A stretch of 64,000 bases of DNA from Stratiolaelaps scimitus (GCA_019614645.1 JABWDB010000009.1:682001-746000), one strand, 5' to 3'; shown: positions 1 through 13,147, counted from the stretch's first letter. Notes: a model not told the origin generated them from the sequence alone. A program made the numbers and translations.

Positions 1-870
1 ACTCGGTTTCATTTCCGATAGGCAATCATAGGTAGCAGGAAAGCGATCCATCGATTATCAAGCCAGCCAATAGCATATGACAGGTTATGATTTTCCCAAA
101 ATACACTGGGATGCGAGATCGGAAATAAAAACCTGACCTGGGAACACGAGGGGAAGTGATGTCCTGGCATCCTGGGATGCATTTACGCAACTCGTAATTC
201 GTGACACTTGTGTCGGTCGATCTATGTGACTATGCTTGCCAGCTGGGGAAAAATAATTGTGTGGTCTGTGTTGGGGGATAATAAATGGTTGCTCATTTTT
301 TGTTGTGTTACGAGCATTTGCAACTATTTGGACATACGTGTCATGGGGGCCTCCTCCTTCACTAGTCTCTCCCCGCGTGTTTCCGCTAACATGGATTAGG
401 TGACTGAGCGCACCCGTTCAGGACCCCAACAGGGAAGCACCAACTGGTCGTTGAAGATTGAGGCACCCGGCTATAGGACACTGGCCGGAATGGTTACACA
501 CCTTCCCTCTAGATAGAAGTAATGCCAAGCGTGCGAATCTAGGGAAGAGATAGACTCTCAACAGAAGATCGGTGTTAGCAGGCGTCTTGTCATCCACGTC
601 AACCGTGCACGGGATCGGCCCACTTTTATGTAGATTAAAATGTCTCTGGCGGTGTCTGTGCGTTTGAAATTTTTTTCCGCTCAAAATAAAATATGTGTAG
701 ATGTATGCCTTTGTACTTTACTTGAAAGAAGCATTAGAGCGGACAACGTGGTCTTTCAAACGTTGCTGCTGTTTTGCAAAATTCTTCGAAAATTGTAAGG
801 TAAGCTAAGCAGGTGTTAACAAAGTAAAGAAGAAGTTCTCAAGAGAGACTTGTGATCATGCCATCGTAAT
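1..870. other. no recognisable gene
   Basis: The open frames here (208-399 plus, 418-684 minus) are short, have no recognisable motif and no convincing splice context. I see no repeat or RNA gene. It is treated as intergenic or intronic. Confidence 0.5.
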
Positions 871-2480
871 TCAGTTTCTATTTTTCTCGAGCAAGCTCAT
901 ACCAGATTCGTTTGCCCCGAAGGCCGTTTCTAATCCACCTTTCTGCGGGAACAACTTACTGAGGCAGTCTTCACTCGAAAAACTCGATCTCAAATGCCCC
1001 CCCCCTGATTTTTCCAAGCTCAGCCAATCAGCCAACGCCGCTGAAAGCCCACCACAATGTTCCTCGTCCAGCGCTAATGGCACATTCGTGCTCGCATCGC
1101 GCTCGTTCATCCGCTTCACTTCGCTCCCCAGTCCCCGCTCGCGGGACACGATGCCAACGATGCGGCGGCTGCAGTGGCGGCCGTAGTTATGTTGACACCA
1201 AAAAGTGTCTGGTCTTTTCGACGAGTTTCTTCCTCTTTTTGGCTGTAGACAGCCAGCGAGCGAGCGAGCGAGGCTTCGAGTCATCCAGCTTGCTGATGAC
1301 GGCGAAGGAGCCTCAGGCTCCCACGGCCGGAGCAGGCCGCGGCTCGTAGGAAGCAGGCAACACCGCCAAAACCAGGCCGTTATTCCTGTCACAGACCAAG
1401 CAATGCTGCTGCTGCTGCCGATGCTGGCGAGGCCGCCGCCGTCGTCGCCTTCGTCTTCGTCCGTCTCTTGTCCTGGACTTATCTGTATCTCTTCTTTGGC
1501 TGGGTCCTTCTCGCTTTCTGTGCGAGGCGTTGTCACATCATCGGCCGGCTCCGTTTGGCCTGTCCGTGGTCCGCGCTCCCCTCGTGCCCCATCTATCTCA
1601 TTATAATAATATAGCAAAAGGGGAAAGACTCGCGCAGGCAGTCAGGCAGGCAACAGCATCGGCAACATCTCGTCCTCCCGGGACAACGCTGTAGAACGAT
1701 GACGACGACAAGGGCCACAACTCCATCGGCCGCCGCGCCTTGGTCGCTTGCTCTGCTGTCGGCGCCACGTCACAATGTACGGCAAGGCACGCCGAGACAC
1801 GAGGCGACCGAGAGGCCGGAGAAAGAGCGAGAGCAAGAGAGGCTATTGAATCGGAGCGGAGCTTCGGGATGACTCGGGCGCGAGCTCGGACGCGGGCTTG
1901 GGACGGGAGCAGGGGGTAGGTCGGGCGAAGCCGGCAATACATACAGTAAACAAGCAAGGAAGCAAGCAACGCGACCACACGCCAGCATGAGCAAGCGAGC
2001 CAGCCAGCCAGTCAGTCGGTGTACGAGCTGGTAGTCTCGTCTTCTATTCGACCGACGCTTCCTTGCTGCCACGCCTTCCTCGCCCCATTATACGGAAGCC
2101 AGTGAACGAACGAATTCGTCGGCTGACGACGACGACGTCGATCGACAGTGGCGACAACAGTTGTAGTCGCTGTGACGTCAGCGTACTCCACATCGCATGA
2201 CACCATCGCCGCGGTCCTGACCGGTCGTGCTTTGTTCGCTCTCGACGAAGTCCTTCTTCCGAGCTTTTCCAAACCTCACCGAGCAGCTTCCGAAACGATT
2301 GGTTGTACCGTCTCGTACCGCTTCGCACAACCGAAGCGTATGACATTGCAACGAAGTGCCACGTGGCCTCGAAGATCGAATGAACGGCGTGAGGGAAAAT
2401 TGTCTTTGATGAAGCCTGGATGTTAGTTACCATAGAAGAATATCGGTCTCGGCTCTCCCACTCCTAGGGCCGCCTCTCCC
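871..2480. other. GC/CpG-rich block with overlapping open frames on both strands
   Basis: This stretch is rich in CG dinucleotides and in CGA, GAC and GCT runs, and frames are open on both strands at once. The longest is 248 codons on the minus strand (871-1617), with an acidic N-terminal half (E, D and P rich around residues 20-60) and a C-terminal part without known motif. Overlapping frames of 133 codons on the plus strand (1205-1606) and about 125 on the minus (1601-1978) show that openness here follows from base composition. A CpG-rich promoter or 5' untranslated exon is possible. A real low-complexity coding exon at 871-1617 cannot be excluded. Confidence 0.3.
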
Positions 2481-5400
2481 TTCAACAACGAAATAGGATG
2501 AGCAAACAACCGGCGGCCTGGTGGGCCCCTGTCGTGATCGAGGCGACGATTGGTGACGACGCAATACTTAGCCAGGCCACCAGAGTTTTTTGTGGTGTGT
2601 CTGTGTGTCGGTACAGTGGAAACAATGTTGCCAACTATCGCAGAAAATACATTAGTACCAGCATTAGTACATGGTTGTAAATGAGAAATCTGTTTTGCGT
2701 ACCGATTCTCGTGATACGTTGTGGCCTAGTTACTTCCGTTGTGATCCACCCTTGCGCATTACTCTATGACCCGTGACTTAGTGCGTCTGTTCAATTGGGT
2801 CGCAGAGCTGTGTTCCCAACAAGTTATTTGACAATTTTGACCCAAACCCAGTCTGTCGTAAAGTGAAGAGAAGGTCTATGGATATTACGGCGAGAATCGT
2901 CGTCATATTCTTCCCAGCTTTTTTTCTTGGGAATACGGGAATGCATGATGCACACACGTAGTGGTCGGTCCATACAAACAGTAGTGTGTGGGACTCACGC
3001 GTTACGCAATAAACCCTTCTATATTCATCCTAGCTTCCAACGCTCTGCCACATCGTATGGAGTTGCAAAACTTAACGACAGTTGATTGCCATTCACGTAA
3101 ATCGACGTATAAATTGACGCAAGAGTAACTCGGGTCATCAATAATTGAAAAATGGACTGGAGTCCTAATTCACGCTTTGGCTATTTTTGTACCCATTACA
3201 CAAGCACACATAAAGATGCCGACGTGCAGCTAAATACCTGTTTATGTTGGTCGCTTAAATAGTCGCCTGATTCGGCTCCACCAATCTCCGTGAGGCTTAC
3301 GTTGTGGTTCCGCTGAACGGATATAAGTAAGGATAGATCGAGGACCGTTGCACAGAGAGCGAGGTAGGGACGTTGCAAGCGATCGGGAGAGAGACAGCCG
3401 GACCGACAGAGCCAGTGAAAGCGAGTAGGCCGCACGGGTGACCGCTTCGCTCCCATCATGTCACTGGCGAGCCATGAAAGCATGGTGCAGCAACGATGCC
3501 TCGCTGCCTGCCAGCAACGTGTACGGCTGGGCTTTGGGGGGGAGTGAGAGTCAGAAAAAGGAAACCATTAGTTGGGAGACGGAGCGATTGGCCACACGCC
3601 AGAGATCGAGGACCAATCGTCCTCATATGGGACGGCGGGAGAGCGGCGGCTTTCGGGTTGCCGGGCTGGTGGCCGGCTATCAGCTGAGTGTAACCGAATG
3701 CCCCTGAGATCGTCGTCGGCGTCGCTCTCGTTGTTCGACGTAACGTACAAATGTCTAAACGTAGGCCATTGCTGACCTTTCGGACGGTGTCGTCCCACGG
3801 GACGGAACCACACGACGAAGCGAAGGCCGAACGCGAACTGAAGGCAGATGTCGGCTAGGAAATGGCGCCCATGCCGAATCCGTCCCAGTGAGGGATTCGG
3901 ACGGGGTTCGGCCGACTGCATCGAAGCCCCGAGGTTCGCCACGCTCGCCGGCAGAGGTCGAGGTGGCACAGACGAAAAAACCGGCCTAGCCTGACGCTGG
4001 CTGGCCATAGGCTACGGTCGACCTTCCTGGCACAAATGTTTTCATCAGGATATAGAAAGAGGGACGAAGTAGGCGCCAAGGTGAAAGGACTTATGGTTAG
4101 GAATACGGGAGAAGAGGACAGTAGTCGATTGGGGTGGGGGTGGGGGGTGGCAGCATATATTGAAGGAATTCTCCCACTGCCCTTACTGCTGCTAGCTGTG
4201 TTCCGAGTTATATGTGTGGGTCCTTTGCTCATTGGCTCGGTGTCTGTGACCGCCGGACTGATCTGATGGTGCCAATGGATATCCGACGTCCACGAAGGGA
4301 TAGAGCCGTACTTATTAATTTTGCGAGCACGCAAGAATTCACTTCATTGTGCATTGTTATGAAGAATGCTTGGTTGCCTCTTCAATCACTGAATGTTGAT
4401 TGGATTACCGTCTACCGCTAGATAAACAGATGACAGATTCGGGCCGTTTCGCCTACCTTCATTGGGTGGCTGAATCGCAGTGGACAGGGAAACGATGTCC
4501 ATAGCAAGGTTCATTTTCATTTGCAGAGCTAGTGCCTTCAATCACTACGGGCGGTTAGCAGTAAGAGTGTTTGAGCTAAAACGGCAGTTACATATCATCA
4601 GTGAATAATGACTATATATCATAGATATAATATTATGTTGGTGCAAGGTAAGATTTCACCATTACGTGTTGTTGCTGTTATTGTCGGACCAACGAACCTT
4701 TCCTGCCTGCGCCGTTGCCGGCACAGGCCAAAATGCACCTGCGTCAGCTACCAGGGACACAGGTTAGGTCGTATGCCCTGCCGCCAGCCCGTCAGGCATA
4801 CCTCTAACACCTAGAATATGTGTAGGCACGAGAGTTACAGGCACGAACGATGCAGGACAAGTTAGCTCCCTGTCCTGCTAATATATATTCAACCGGACAA
4901 ATAGCGATAGTAAAGATAGTAAATAATATCGCAAAGACAATATATCCCCCCCCCCCTTCACTGAAATCACTCATCCGTCCTTCCACTTCTATTATATTAT
5001 AATACAATCCCTACCGCTGTGGCGCCGCTGCACTGTGTCTCGCGTAAGCAATCTTTCCTGCTACAGAGCCTGTACAGCGATCTCATCCCGGGCGTGCTTA
5101 ACTGCCTGTCCGCCTATATACGTGCTCCACCTGCATGCGGATAGTAGTCTCTGCGCGCCTGCTGCTGCTGCCGCCGACGACTGCTCGCTGTATCCTGCAT
5201 CGAACAGGATCAACTGTATAGTAGCGGTGGTATTGCCCCTACCGACGCAGTAATGGAGCGGCGAGTTTTCCGTAGTGTTGACTCAGTTATTTTTCTCTGC
5301 GCGGCTCTGTGAGCTCCACGCCCTCCAGCCACTGACTCACTCAAGTGCTCACTCGCGTTCTGTCCGTTCTCGTAGCGCGTCGCTGTGTAGCCTCGAGTGT

Positions 5401-6284
5401 ACGAGCTCCGGGTGGTGACCCCTCGGCTCGGCCTAGCCCAGACCAGCGCCCGACGCATGGAACCCTCATCATCCATCATCGTATCGCATCGCCTCTGCCG
5501 CTTCGATGATCGTCCAACTAATTAACCCTGCCAATACACGGCTTGCAATCCCGGTCTAGCCTCCGCCTATCTGCGCTCCATCGAAACGCTACACACATGT
5601 GAATACAAACACACCACTTCTCTCTCTATCTCTCTCTATTGCTCTCTCTCTGGCTACGCGCGCTCAACGTCGATCCCAATCGAGTCATCCGCCCGCCCAT
5701 CGCGTATAGTATTATATAAACACTGCCACACGTAGTTCTACATTCTGGCTATGGGAAGATAAAAATATTCGCGTATGAGATGAAGACGTGAAGTAGAAGA
5801 TTTCGTAGACGACCCCCGACGTTCGACCACCAACGACCGACGACGGAGGGAGCCAACCATTTTTACGGCGAAAACACCGACACGTGCAAGGCGACGAGCG
5901 AACGAAGACACCCGATCGTGAGACGAGGATACCCCCACCTATCCGAGTGGCCGTGACGCTGGCAACGCTGTAGCGAAGACAACGGCCGTGTTCCATCGAT
6001 CGACGCTCCGTCCCTTACTGATTCCGCTCTATTAGACCAGTGCGGTCTGATCTGCGATAGTGGGCAGACGCTTAGTACGCTGGTGATTGTCAGTTCCGCA
6101 AGGACGCTCGCCTCGAGTCCTTCGGCAGCCGGAATCATCGTTGGGTCTATATGCGGCTCGCTCTCTCTCTCTCGAAACAAGTCTATAATACATATACCCT
6201 ATGTACATCTAGCCGTTACGCAACCGCGCAATGCTGAGTGTTGCAGCTGACATAGCAGACGCTTGCGTCAAAGCTTTGCCTCTG
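2481..6284. other. no recognisable gene; simple-sequence patches
   Basis: There are short overlapping frames on both strands (around 3.2-4.3 kb and 5.2-6.2 kb) with no motif, a C homopolymer near 4948-4957, and a TCTC-rich patch near 5618-5650. No exon with a recognised domain and no RNA gene was found. Confidence 0.4.
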
Positions 6285-6329
6285 TTGGCTAGTTGTGTCG
6301 CAAGACGATGACGCGACACAAGTAGCCAA
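6285..6329. repeat. foldback (hairpin) 1 of an adjacent pair
   Basis: Two 17-base arms (6285-6301 and 6313-6329) are reverse complements with one mismatch and are separated by an 11-base loop. A second hairpin begins three bases further on. This is directly visible in the sequence. The origin is unknown; a MITE end or another foldback remnant is one reading. Confidence 0.85.
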
Positions 6330-6332
6330 TAG

Positions 6333-6372
6333 GGGCACAGTGTGTTATAACCCTTTATAACACAGTGTGCCC
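6333..6372. repeat. foldback (hairpin) 2 of an adjacent pair
   Basis: The 18-base arms at 6333-6350 and 6355-6372 are reverse complements with one mismatch, around a 4-base loop. It lies directly beside the previous hairpin. The pair could form a cruciform, or a transcript with two stem-loops. Confidence 0.85.
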
Positions 6373-8086
6373 ATAGCGCTACACCAGATGCCGCATGAAT
6401 ATCATACGTTATAGTACACTATCATACGAAATGTGGTACGAACGGGCCAGCATGACCGTCCGAAGTGTGATGGTACCCTTAAACGTATCGAAAATATATC
6501 GCCTGAAGGGTCTTGGGGTTTCTTGCGCAACCTTTGATGAATAATTAAATGCAGTTCCTTTAATAAATCAATAAAGCCTTACCTTCTCTCCCTCTCTTTC
6601 TCGTCACTCTCTTGACCGAGAGAGGTTTCGTTCGTGTGAATATTATGGTGTCGATATGTGATTTCGCGTTGGCTAGGTGAGACTGCGTCAAGTTCGCTCC
6701 AACCACAGTCACGTTGACACAAATAGGAGCAACTATCTCCCGTGGTGCCTCCCCGTTTTTCGAGCGAAACACGCAACTCCCAAGCGACACAAGGCCACCC
6801 CAAGGGCGATAGTCCGCTTCACTGCTTCTGATCGTTGACTTCCAATTAGAGCCGAGCATAGCGCGTGCATACTGTGTTCATAGGGACACATGAGCGGAGA
6901 GGAGAACGGCATGGTCCAATGTACCGATCCCTATAGTATGTCCTGAAGTGTACGGCTAGAACGACTAAACCAATAACTGTGGTATAACGCACTTGGGTTG
7001 CTCGAGTTTTCTGAGCAAACTGCCATAGAGCGGGAAAATGTACGATCGCTTTTCGATGATATGTCGTTGCGCTACAAGCAAGAGGCGTGCTTCTCCCCGC
7101 CACACTCTACATAAATTGATAAAGCCTTATCTATCAGGTCAACTTATAAACTTGGATTCCAGTCTGCGTTTGAGATATCGGTCAATCTCGGCAAAATGTC
7201 CTATAAATCTATAGTGGATAGGCCTTCCGGTGAGTATGTGTAAGATGTAACACCTCTAATACCAGCGCTCTCCAACTACCTAGAATTGAGATCGACGTCG
7301 TTATTTGAAGGTCGAATGTGTTGAACCATGACCTTTGCAGAAGAAAGGTACGTGCAAAAGACGTTGATTGTTTGGCCCGCATCCACCGTGACATTCAACG
7401 TCAATCCTCTACCGGTTACTGCGCCTTTATCCAATGAACAATTACCCTCTACATGACATACGCAAGTATGATCACGCACACTTCAACATGCAATATAGCA
7501 GCTAGAGCGAGTACAGGGCCTACAAAGACATCAGTTCCCTGCACTATCCCAAACACCAGTGTCCGTCCAGTGGTATCCGTCTGTTCCAACGTCTCTCAGT
7601 ATCCGACTCCGACTCAACATCCCAGAAACAACATTACATATGTAGGTATTTGTGTTGTCCATTTCGACACCACGTTTTGCAGCCAATTTGTGCAATATCA
7701 CTTTTCTCTTCAACTTCCCCTGTGCTCGTCCTATAACGGCCTTCTTATGGTCATCCTTGCTGACTTCGCTGGCAGGTTGGCATTACTCCGCCACAACGGC
7801 TAGCCCTGCAACCATCTGGTCCATATGGACGCGCGGGCTAATACTATCATCGGGCAGACAGACGGTACGAAGCGACGGCCGTCCGATCGACAGACAGATC
7901 GGGCAATGACACGTTTTCCTTCTATCAGCTTTGGTCGTGCTCTGGTTCCCTGTCTCTGCCTTGCGACGGCGCGCCCTCCTATTCCGATGTAACAGCAACA
8001 GTGTCCATATGTTCTAGTGTGTTTCCCATGCGAGAGGGATGCGCTACCCGAGTCTGCTATCACCAACACCTGCAGCAACAGCAGCA
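6373..8086. other. no recognisable gene
   Basis: The frames of up to 116 codons (7453-7803 plus) have no recognisable domain and overlap frames on the other strand. No RNA gene was seen. Confidence 0.45.
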
Positions 8087-8141
8087 GGTTTTGCTGTTGC
8101 TGTTGTTGTTGTTGTTGTTGGTACAGTTGTAGTAGTAGTAG
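8087..8141. repeat. (TGT)n/(AGT)n trinucleotide microsatellite
   Basis: A TGC/TGT run to about 8121 is followed by four AGT units at about 8129-8141. This explains the polyglutamine, polycysteine and polyasparagine tracts in overlapping open frames, which should not be taken as genes. Confidence 0.9.
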
Positions 8142-8263
8142 TGGCAGTACAAGTATTTCCAAGACGATATTACAAGTGAGGGAATTGCCAAGAAGCGCAC
8201 ACCGCGGTGTGCATGGTATTTTGTCCGCTTTCTTGCCTCCAGCCACTCTCCCTCTGTCTCTCT

Positions 8264-8281
8264 CACACACACACACACACA
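8264..8281. repeat. (CA)9 microsatellite
   Basis: Nine CA units directly follow a TCTCTC run. Confidence 0.95.
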
Positions 8282-11200
8282 TGTTTCTCGCTGTGCCGAA
8301 GGAGGCAGCAGCGCGTCATGCATCGGACAGATCCCCTCGTAACGAAACCGCCGCATGGCTTCCGCTTGTCTGCAATCCCTCACCAGCAGCAGACAAATCA
8401 TATCCAAACAGCTCGAACATCAGCGTGTTCGCTAGGCTGCCCCAGGACTGGATGGCCTTCATTACACTGCGCGCTATGTTGTCGACGGGGCAATGCCTCT
8501 CCTCCTTGAGGAGAGACGGCCTCACTTCTCCTTCGTAAGAGCAGCGAGGCTACCGGAAAAGGCCAAGCTGCTGTCGGAGGTAATGACAAGAACGAGGGAG
8601 AAAGGTCCATGGCCTTGGGGGTAATCCTATCCTACATAAACAGGCCATAGATCCGATGACCTCTGGACCGATGCCACCTCTAGACACAAAACGAGTAGCC
8701 TGGTCGTTGCCACTGTGGCTGTCCACTGAGTGTTCTATATAACTGCTCCCTTCTGAAAGACAGCTAGACGCAACGCTAAGGACGGGTGCCGCCGATAATC
8801 TTCTACCTGGAAAATCGTTCTTTCTCTGCTACGTTGAAATGAGGTGCGGGGTAGGCGACACGTATAGCGACTGAGTCAAGCACTGAGAAAGCAGGCAATA
8901 TCTTAGACATCGTAGCACACAACGCTCTCTCGATGGGTAGTCCTTGGAGATTCAGGGAGAACCTCAGGCAGGTTCTCGGGTATCTATAGTTGTGTGGATA
9001 TAAGAGAGAGAGAGAGGGAGAGAGAGGGGAATAGATAGAATGTTACATTGTGGTTGCCCTCTACGTGTGCCTCAGGGGTTTGTGCTCAGCACGAAGTATC
9101 GGGGGTAGCGGTCAATAGAAGACCAGAATGTCCTGCTTCCACGACACTTCCTGGACACTTGCCTGACACCTGGTGCTGGTGAGTCATTCGTTCGTTGTGC
9201 TCAGCACTTCCACTTGGCCCACAAGAATAGACATCTAGGGGCTCCATCCTCAGTCGGCGAGATGGGCCTATAGCGAGAGAGCTGACTCATGATGCTGACG
9301 AGGTCGGAGAGAAAGAATGAAATCTTGCGCTCACGTCCTGCTGTCCACATCCTGTGGATTGGAAAAGGAAGAACTAGCCGAATATTAAATAGGTTGTAGA
9401 TTTCGAAAGGACGCCGGCTGTTCGCCGGTAGTCAGGGTGTATTCAAAATGTACGGTAAAAATTTTTTACAGAAGATAGATTTCGCTGATAAACTATTGCA
9501 CTTCGCGAAACAAGGCAACAAGGCTACAACAGAAACGCTATATATATATATATATATAGATCTCACCTTTAGTCTAACCAACCGTCATCTGTTCAAAGTA
9601 TCCAGTTACTTGGAGGTTGTATTGATGTTGTTTCGATTCGTGTCCCAAGCAAACGCGTCCATTGGAATGACGTCAACATTGAACCACCAATATTTAGCTC
9701 TTGGAGTATTTTGATTAAAATACATCGGAACGTATATATATATATATATATATATACTAGGAGTTATAAAAAGAGCGCGGTATCAAAATGTTCGTAGCAA
9801 AAGGGTTTCAGGCATTTATTATCACTCCAAAAAGTTCTATTGGGATTGAAGCCTCACAAAAGTATTTGCAGTCTTGGATATCCACGAGCGGCTAGCCACG
9901 AATACTCCTGTTGGTCTATGTGATTCAAATGAGCCGTGTCTCTGACCTCGCTCAATGGAAACAGTGACGCAGATCTAAGCGAGTTCGGCGGTCTTCACGA
10001 CCCACACGGATATCTCATGATATTGGGAATCCGTCACAGCTGAACTAAGGACCTCAAACCGGTCACACGTAACTCTGGCTGAATTGCCAGAAAACTCTGA
10101 TATGAGCCCCAGTTCTCGAAGAAAAGGGAAAGATTCTCCTATTTTTACCAGAAAATCGGCCGCTTTCAACGAACGCGCGTATGGTGCTCGTATATTTGTA
10201 GTTGGTCGAACAGCCCGCTGGGGCGGTCCACCTATGTCAAGTTCGTCTAATTATACCTTATCAGAATAGCAGAGTATGCCCTCCGATATCTGGCAACCCG
10301 CCGACCTCCTTAGACACTCTAGGCGTTAATTATACAAATTTAGAAAATCACTGCCTGCCGCCGTACCAATAGATTTGTTCGAATTTCAAAGTATCCTATA
10401 TCACTGAGTCAAACTACGTGAAGTAATCTCGACACAGAAGCTGTGAAGTCTTGCTATTTTAAAATCCAACTAGCTAATTACGAGCGGTATATTGTGTCTG
10501 CGTATTTTGATGGGCACGGGGATGCGATTGAAGTGTTCGGCGCGTTACGATCACGTATGGTCATCGTATAGTTAATTCAAATAACAGCTGGCCGTAGACA
10601 GCATCGCCTACAGCGTTCAAAGAAGGCATCTACTTCGAAGAGGATGAGTCAAACGGCCGAATGTCGAAAGGGTTTGCCAAAGGGGGGGGGGGACCATAGA
10701 CAGGCGGCACAAGCAAGTGAATTCGTTGCCTATTATTATAACCGTATACGGACAAATCGTCTAGGCGAAACGGCTCCTCTATCCCAGCGAAGTTCACTCC
10801 AGCCAGACGCGATCGAGCGCTTGAAGGGCGCGTGTACATACTAGAATTTTGCCGTCATCTGCAGACAAGTTGCCGCGCGATTCATCACATTTTGACAGGT
10901 TAAACCGCCACCGTATATTCGAGAGAGAGAGAGTTATAATGGAGTGCCCATAAAAAGGAAGAGGTGCCGAACGATGCAGAATCTCATTAATCACAGTATG
11001 CTAATGATCGCCACGGGGCCATGGTCCGACCTCGAGGAGCCTTGCTTCCTCCCCGGCCGCGCCCCGTCACACGATGGAAACAGCGATTGCCTGCACGACC
11101 ATCTAGACGATTGCCCTTCGCGAGGTTACTGGCGTCAGTGGCTTGTGTGAGTCTCTTTCTCTCTCTCTGAAGTTGTTCGAATTATACCGAATATATGACT

Positions 11201-11340
11201 TGTCTCACATTTGGCCTCGATTTCATATAACATATCTCGATTGTGACGGATAACATGTTCGTAGCCTGAGTTTCTATTTTAGACATTGGACGACAATCAG
11301 ATATTTGTCAGGTGACGAATAGCGTGAAACATTTACTCAC
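8282..11340. other. no confident gene; microsatellites and one coding-like minus-strand frame
   Basis: The stretch holds a (GA)n tract near 9004-9030 and (TA)n tracts at about 9541-9559 and 9733-9756. A minus-strand frame at 9975-10169 ends in a stop and reads with ordinary mixed composition, but no domain was recognised and no splice partner could be assigned. A G homopolymer lies near 10682-10692. Confidence 0.4.
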
Positions 11341-11795
11341 CATCGTGGTCGTGAAGATGATGAGTGTTGTCGGAAGCACAGAATGATCCCAGATGGAGGG
11401 GTCTGTCCACGCGATCAAGGGGTACGTACGCACAGCCTAAAAACTGTATAAGGTGCATACGCTTCTCCGTTGATCGTCTGAACGTCAGTCCCGATGTTGA
11501 GACAGCAAGACTCGAACTCTGCATGATCGAGGCCAGACGATTAACGAGAGCGCGACCCAGGACCCCCTCGTCGTTAAGGAAAGGTGCAAGTTCTTCGGCG
11601 TATTTCAGCCACTGATGACTGCGACTGATGATTGATGTGAGTTCGTCCAGGGTTTCTGGCCGGTCGCCGAGAGGCAGATCACGGAGGTTTATTTCAAATA
11701 AAACATGCACCATCTTGTACCGGACTATCATGGCCCGCAGAAGGATAACTTTCAGCCACGGCTCCGCATATAAGCCGCCCATGGTACTGTTGTTG
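11341..11795 (-). CDS. candidate internal exon, unidentified (possibly a membrane chemoreceptor)
   Basis: This 455-base minus-strand segment is bounded by a pyrimidine-rich acceptor (reading TTCATTCTCCAG) and a perfect GTGAGT donor, and stays open throughout in one frame, entering in phase 2 and leaving in phase 1. The translation has ordinary composition with no simple repeats. It has a hydrophobic stretch (LKVILLRAMIV), then RYKMVHVLFEINL, then an acidic helix-like region, then RALVNRLASIMQSSSLAV. The pattern of a basic residue-rich loop followed by an L-rich helix resembles intracellular loop 2 of insect-type gustatory receptors. That is a weak impression only. No C-terminal receptor signature was found downstream on this strand. 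It is likely a real exon of unknown identity. Confidence 0.4.
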
Positions 11796-12585
11796 CTGGA
11801 GAATGAAACGCTGAAAGAGTCCGATCTATGAGTGCAGCGTTCAGATGTTCCGACGGCTGCAAAGTGGGACTCCACCAAGTCGGGTGTCAAGAAAGAACTA
11901 ACTCTAGCCCAGTGACAATGTCGATCCTTCAGAACTGTTGTAGAATCGAACGACACTTTCGGGCAAAACACAAGTGCTGCGTCAGGCTACAGATGAGAAT
12001 CTCAGCAGCCACCTCAATCTGCACTCACTTTGCCCGGCATGTCCCACACCTGCCCCGATTTCGTTCGCTGCGAAATTCACCGATGGCGCCTCCTTCTCCC
12101 ATCCACTCACTCAATCAGTTCTTCAAAGCCACATGGCTTGTGTGACCGTTCAGAACAAAAGCTCGAAATGTGTTTAGAGATGCCTGTCCTCGGACCTGAA
12201 CCCCGGCTGGTACGAGTGCCGAGTTCTGCAGTGAGAACTCTCACCTCATGCGTGGCGAACTTCGAAAATACTGCGTGGTACATTTTTTAGACGGAGGAAA
12301 AAAACCCCGATCTCATATCGACGTCTACCACAGCAGAAATTTCACATAGTCAGTGATATTGAAACGGCATGTCTCTTTTTGGAAATCTACAAATTCTGAA
12401 GTAACGAAATGTTCTAAACTAAAGCTACAAAGAAAAAGGCGATTCGTAACCGATCAACTGCTATTTTATTCAGTTAGTGACTTTTATTAAGCACAACGCG
12501 GTAGTGAATCCCCGAGCCGACGGACTGCTGGAGGCGACATTATTTATTTTCTGTTCCTGTCACCCTCGTACGTTTGGGATCTCAT

Positions 12586-12603
12586 CCACCTGCAAAATAG
12601 ATC
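12586..12603. repeat. 18-bp word repeated at 13155-13172
   Basis: The word CACCTGCAAAATAGATCT occurs here and again about 570 bases downstream. Here it runs into a T homopolymer and a foldback; the other copy lies between two tRNA-like units. This suggests both stretches come from one repeat family. Confidence 0.7.
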
Positions 12604-12619
12604 TTTTTTTTTTTTTTTT

Positions 12620-12674
12620 AAAGGGGGGGTGTTGGCATGCTAATGCATGCCAACACCATGACCGCCCCCCCCTT
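12620..12674. repeat. foldback with perfect 13-bp arms
   Basis: The arms at 12628-12640 and 12645-12657 are perfect reverse complements around the loop TAAT. Pairing resumes outward, after a bulge, with a G run on the left and a C run on the right. A second inverted pair (CACCACCCTT / AAGGGTGGTG, about 12698-12749) follows. It is probably part of a decayed mobile element. Confidence 0.75.
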
Positions 12675-13071
12675 ATGGTACTGTTGACGATGTTCAACAG
12701 CACCACCCTTCCCGGTATCGCTTAGCGCATTCTTCAGTAAGGGTGGTGAGATGTGTACAAGCCCAGCCACGAGCACCACACATCCTCCTCACCGTACGGA
12801 CATGACGTGGTTAGCTGACTCTCAGCTGCTTCCCTTCTCTCCCAATCTCTCAAGACCTCTGTGCACTTCCCGTCTGTGAACAACTACTGTGATCAATAGG
12901 GTGTCTGTAGAAAGCCCCGTGTATGTAAACATGCAGTATTTATGACGCATACAGGGGGTGTACGGTGCCTTCCTTTCTGCACAGTGGTAGCTATGCCGCA
13001 GACCACATTAGTTGCCACTACTACTTAACAAATCTTATTGCGGAGATACTGCCCATAAAAGTAAATATGAC

Positions 13072-13147
13072 TCCACTCAGATTTGAACCTCAGACTCCAC
13101 AAAACTCCCCTTTTTGGTACTGCCTACCTTGTCCACCACGCCATGCC
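13072..13147 (-). repeat. tRNA-like unit (Pol III A and B boxes), unit 2 of a tandem pair
   Basis: On the minus strand an A-box-like TGGCGTGGTGG (13133-13143) is followed 44 bases later by a B-box-like GGTTCAAATCT (13079-13089). The D-arm and T-arm order is that of a tRNA, but I could not fold a full cloverleaf. A tRNA-derived SINE or tRNA pseudogene is more likely than a working tRNA. Confidence 0.45.

Noticed and set aside
8017..8538. 173-codon plus-strand frame with a polycysteine tract
   Set aside because: The Cys run is translation of a (TGT)n microsatellite and the rest has no motif.
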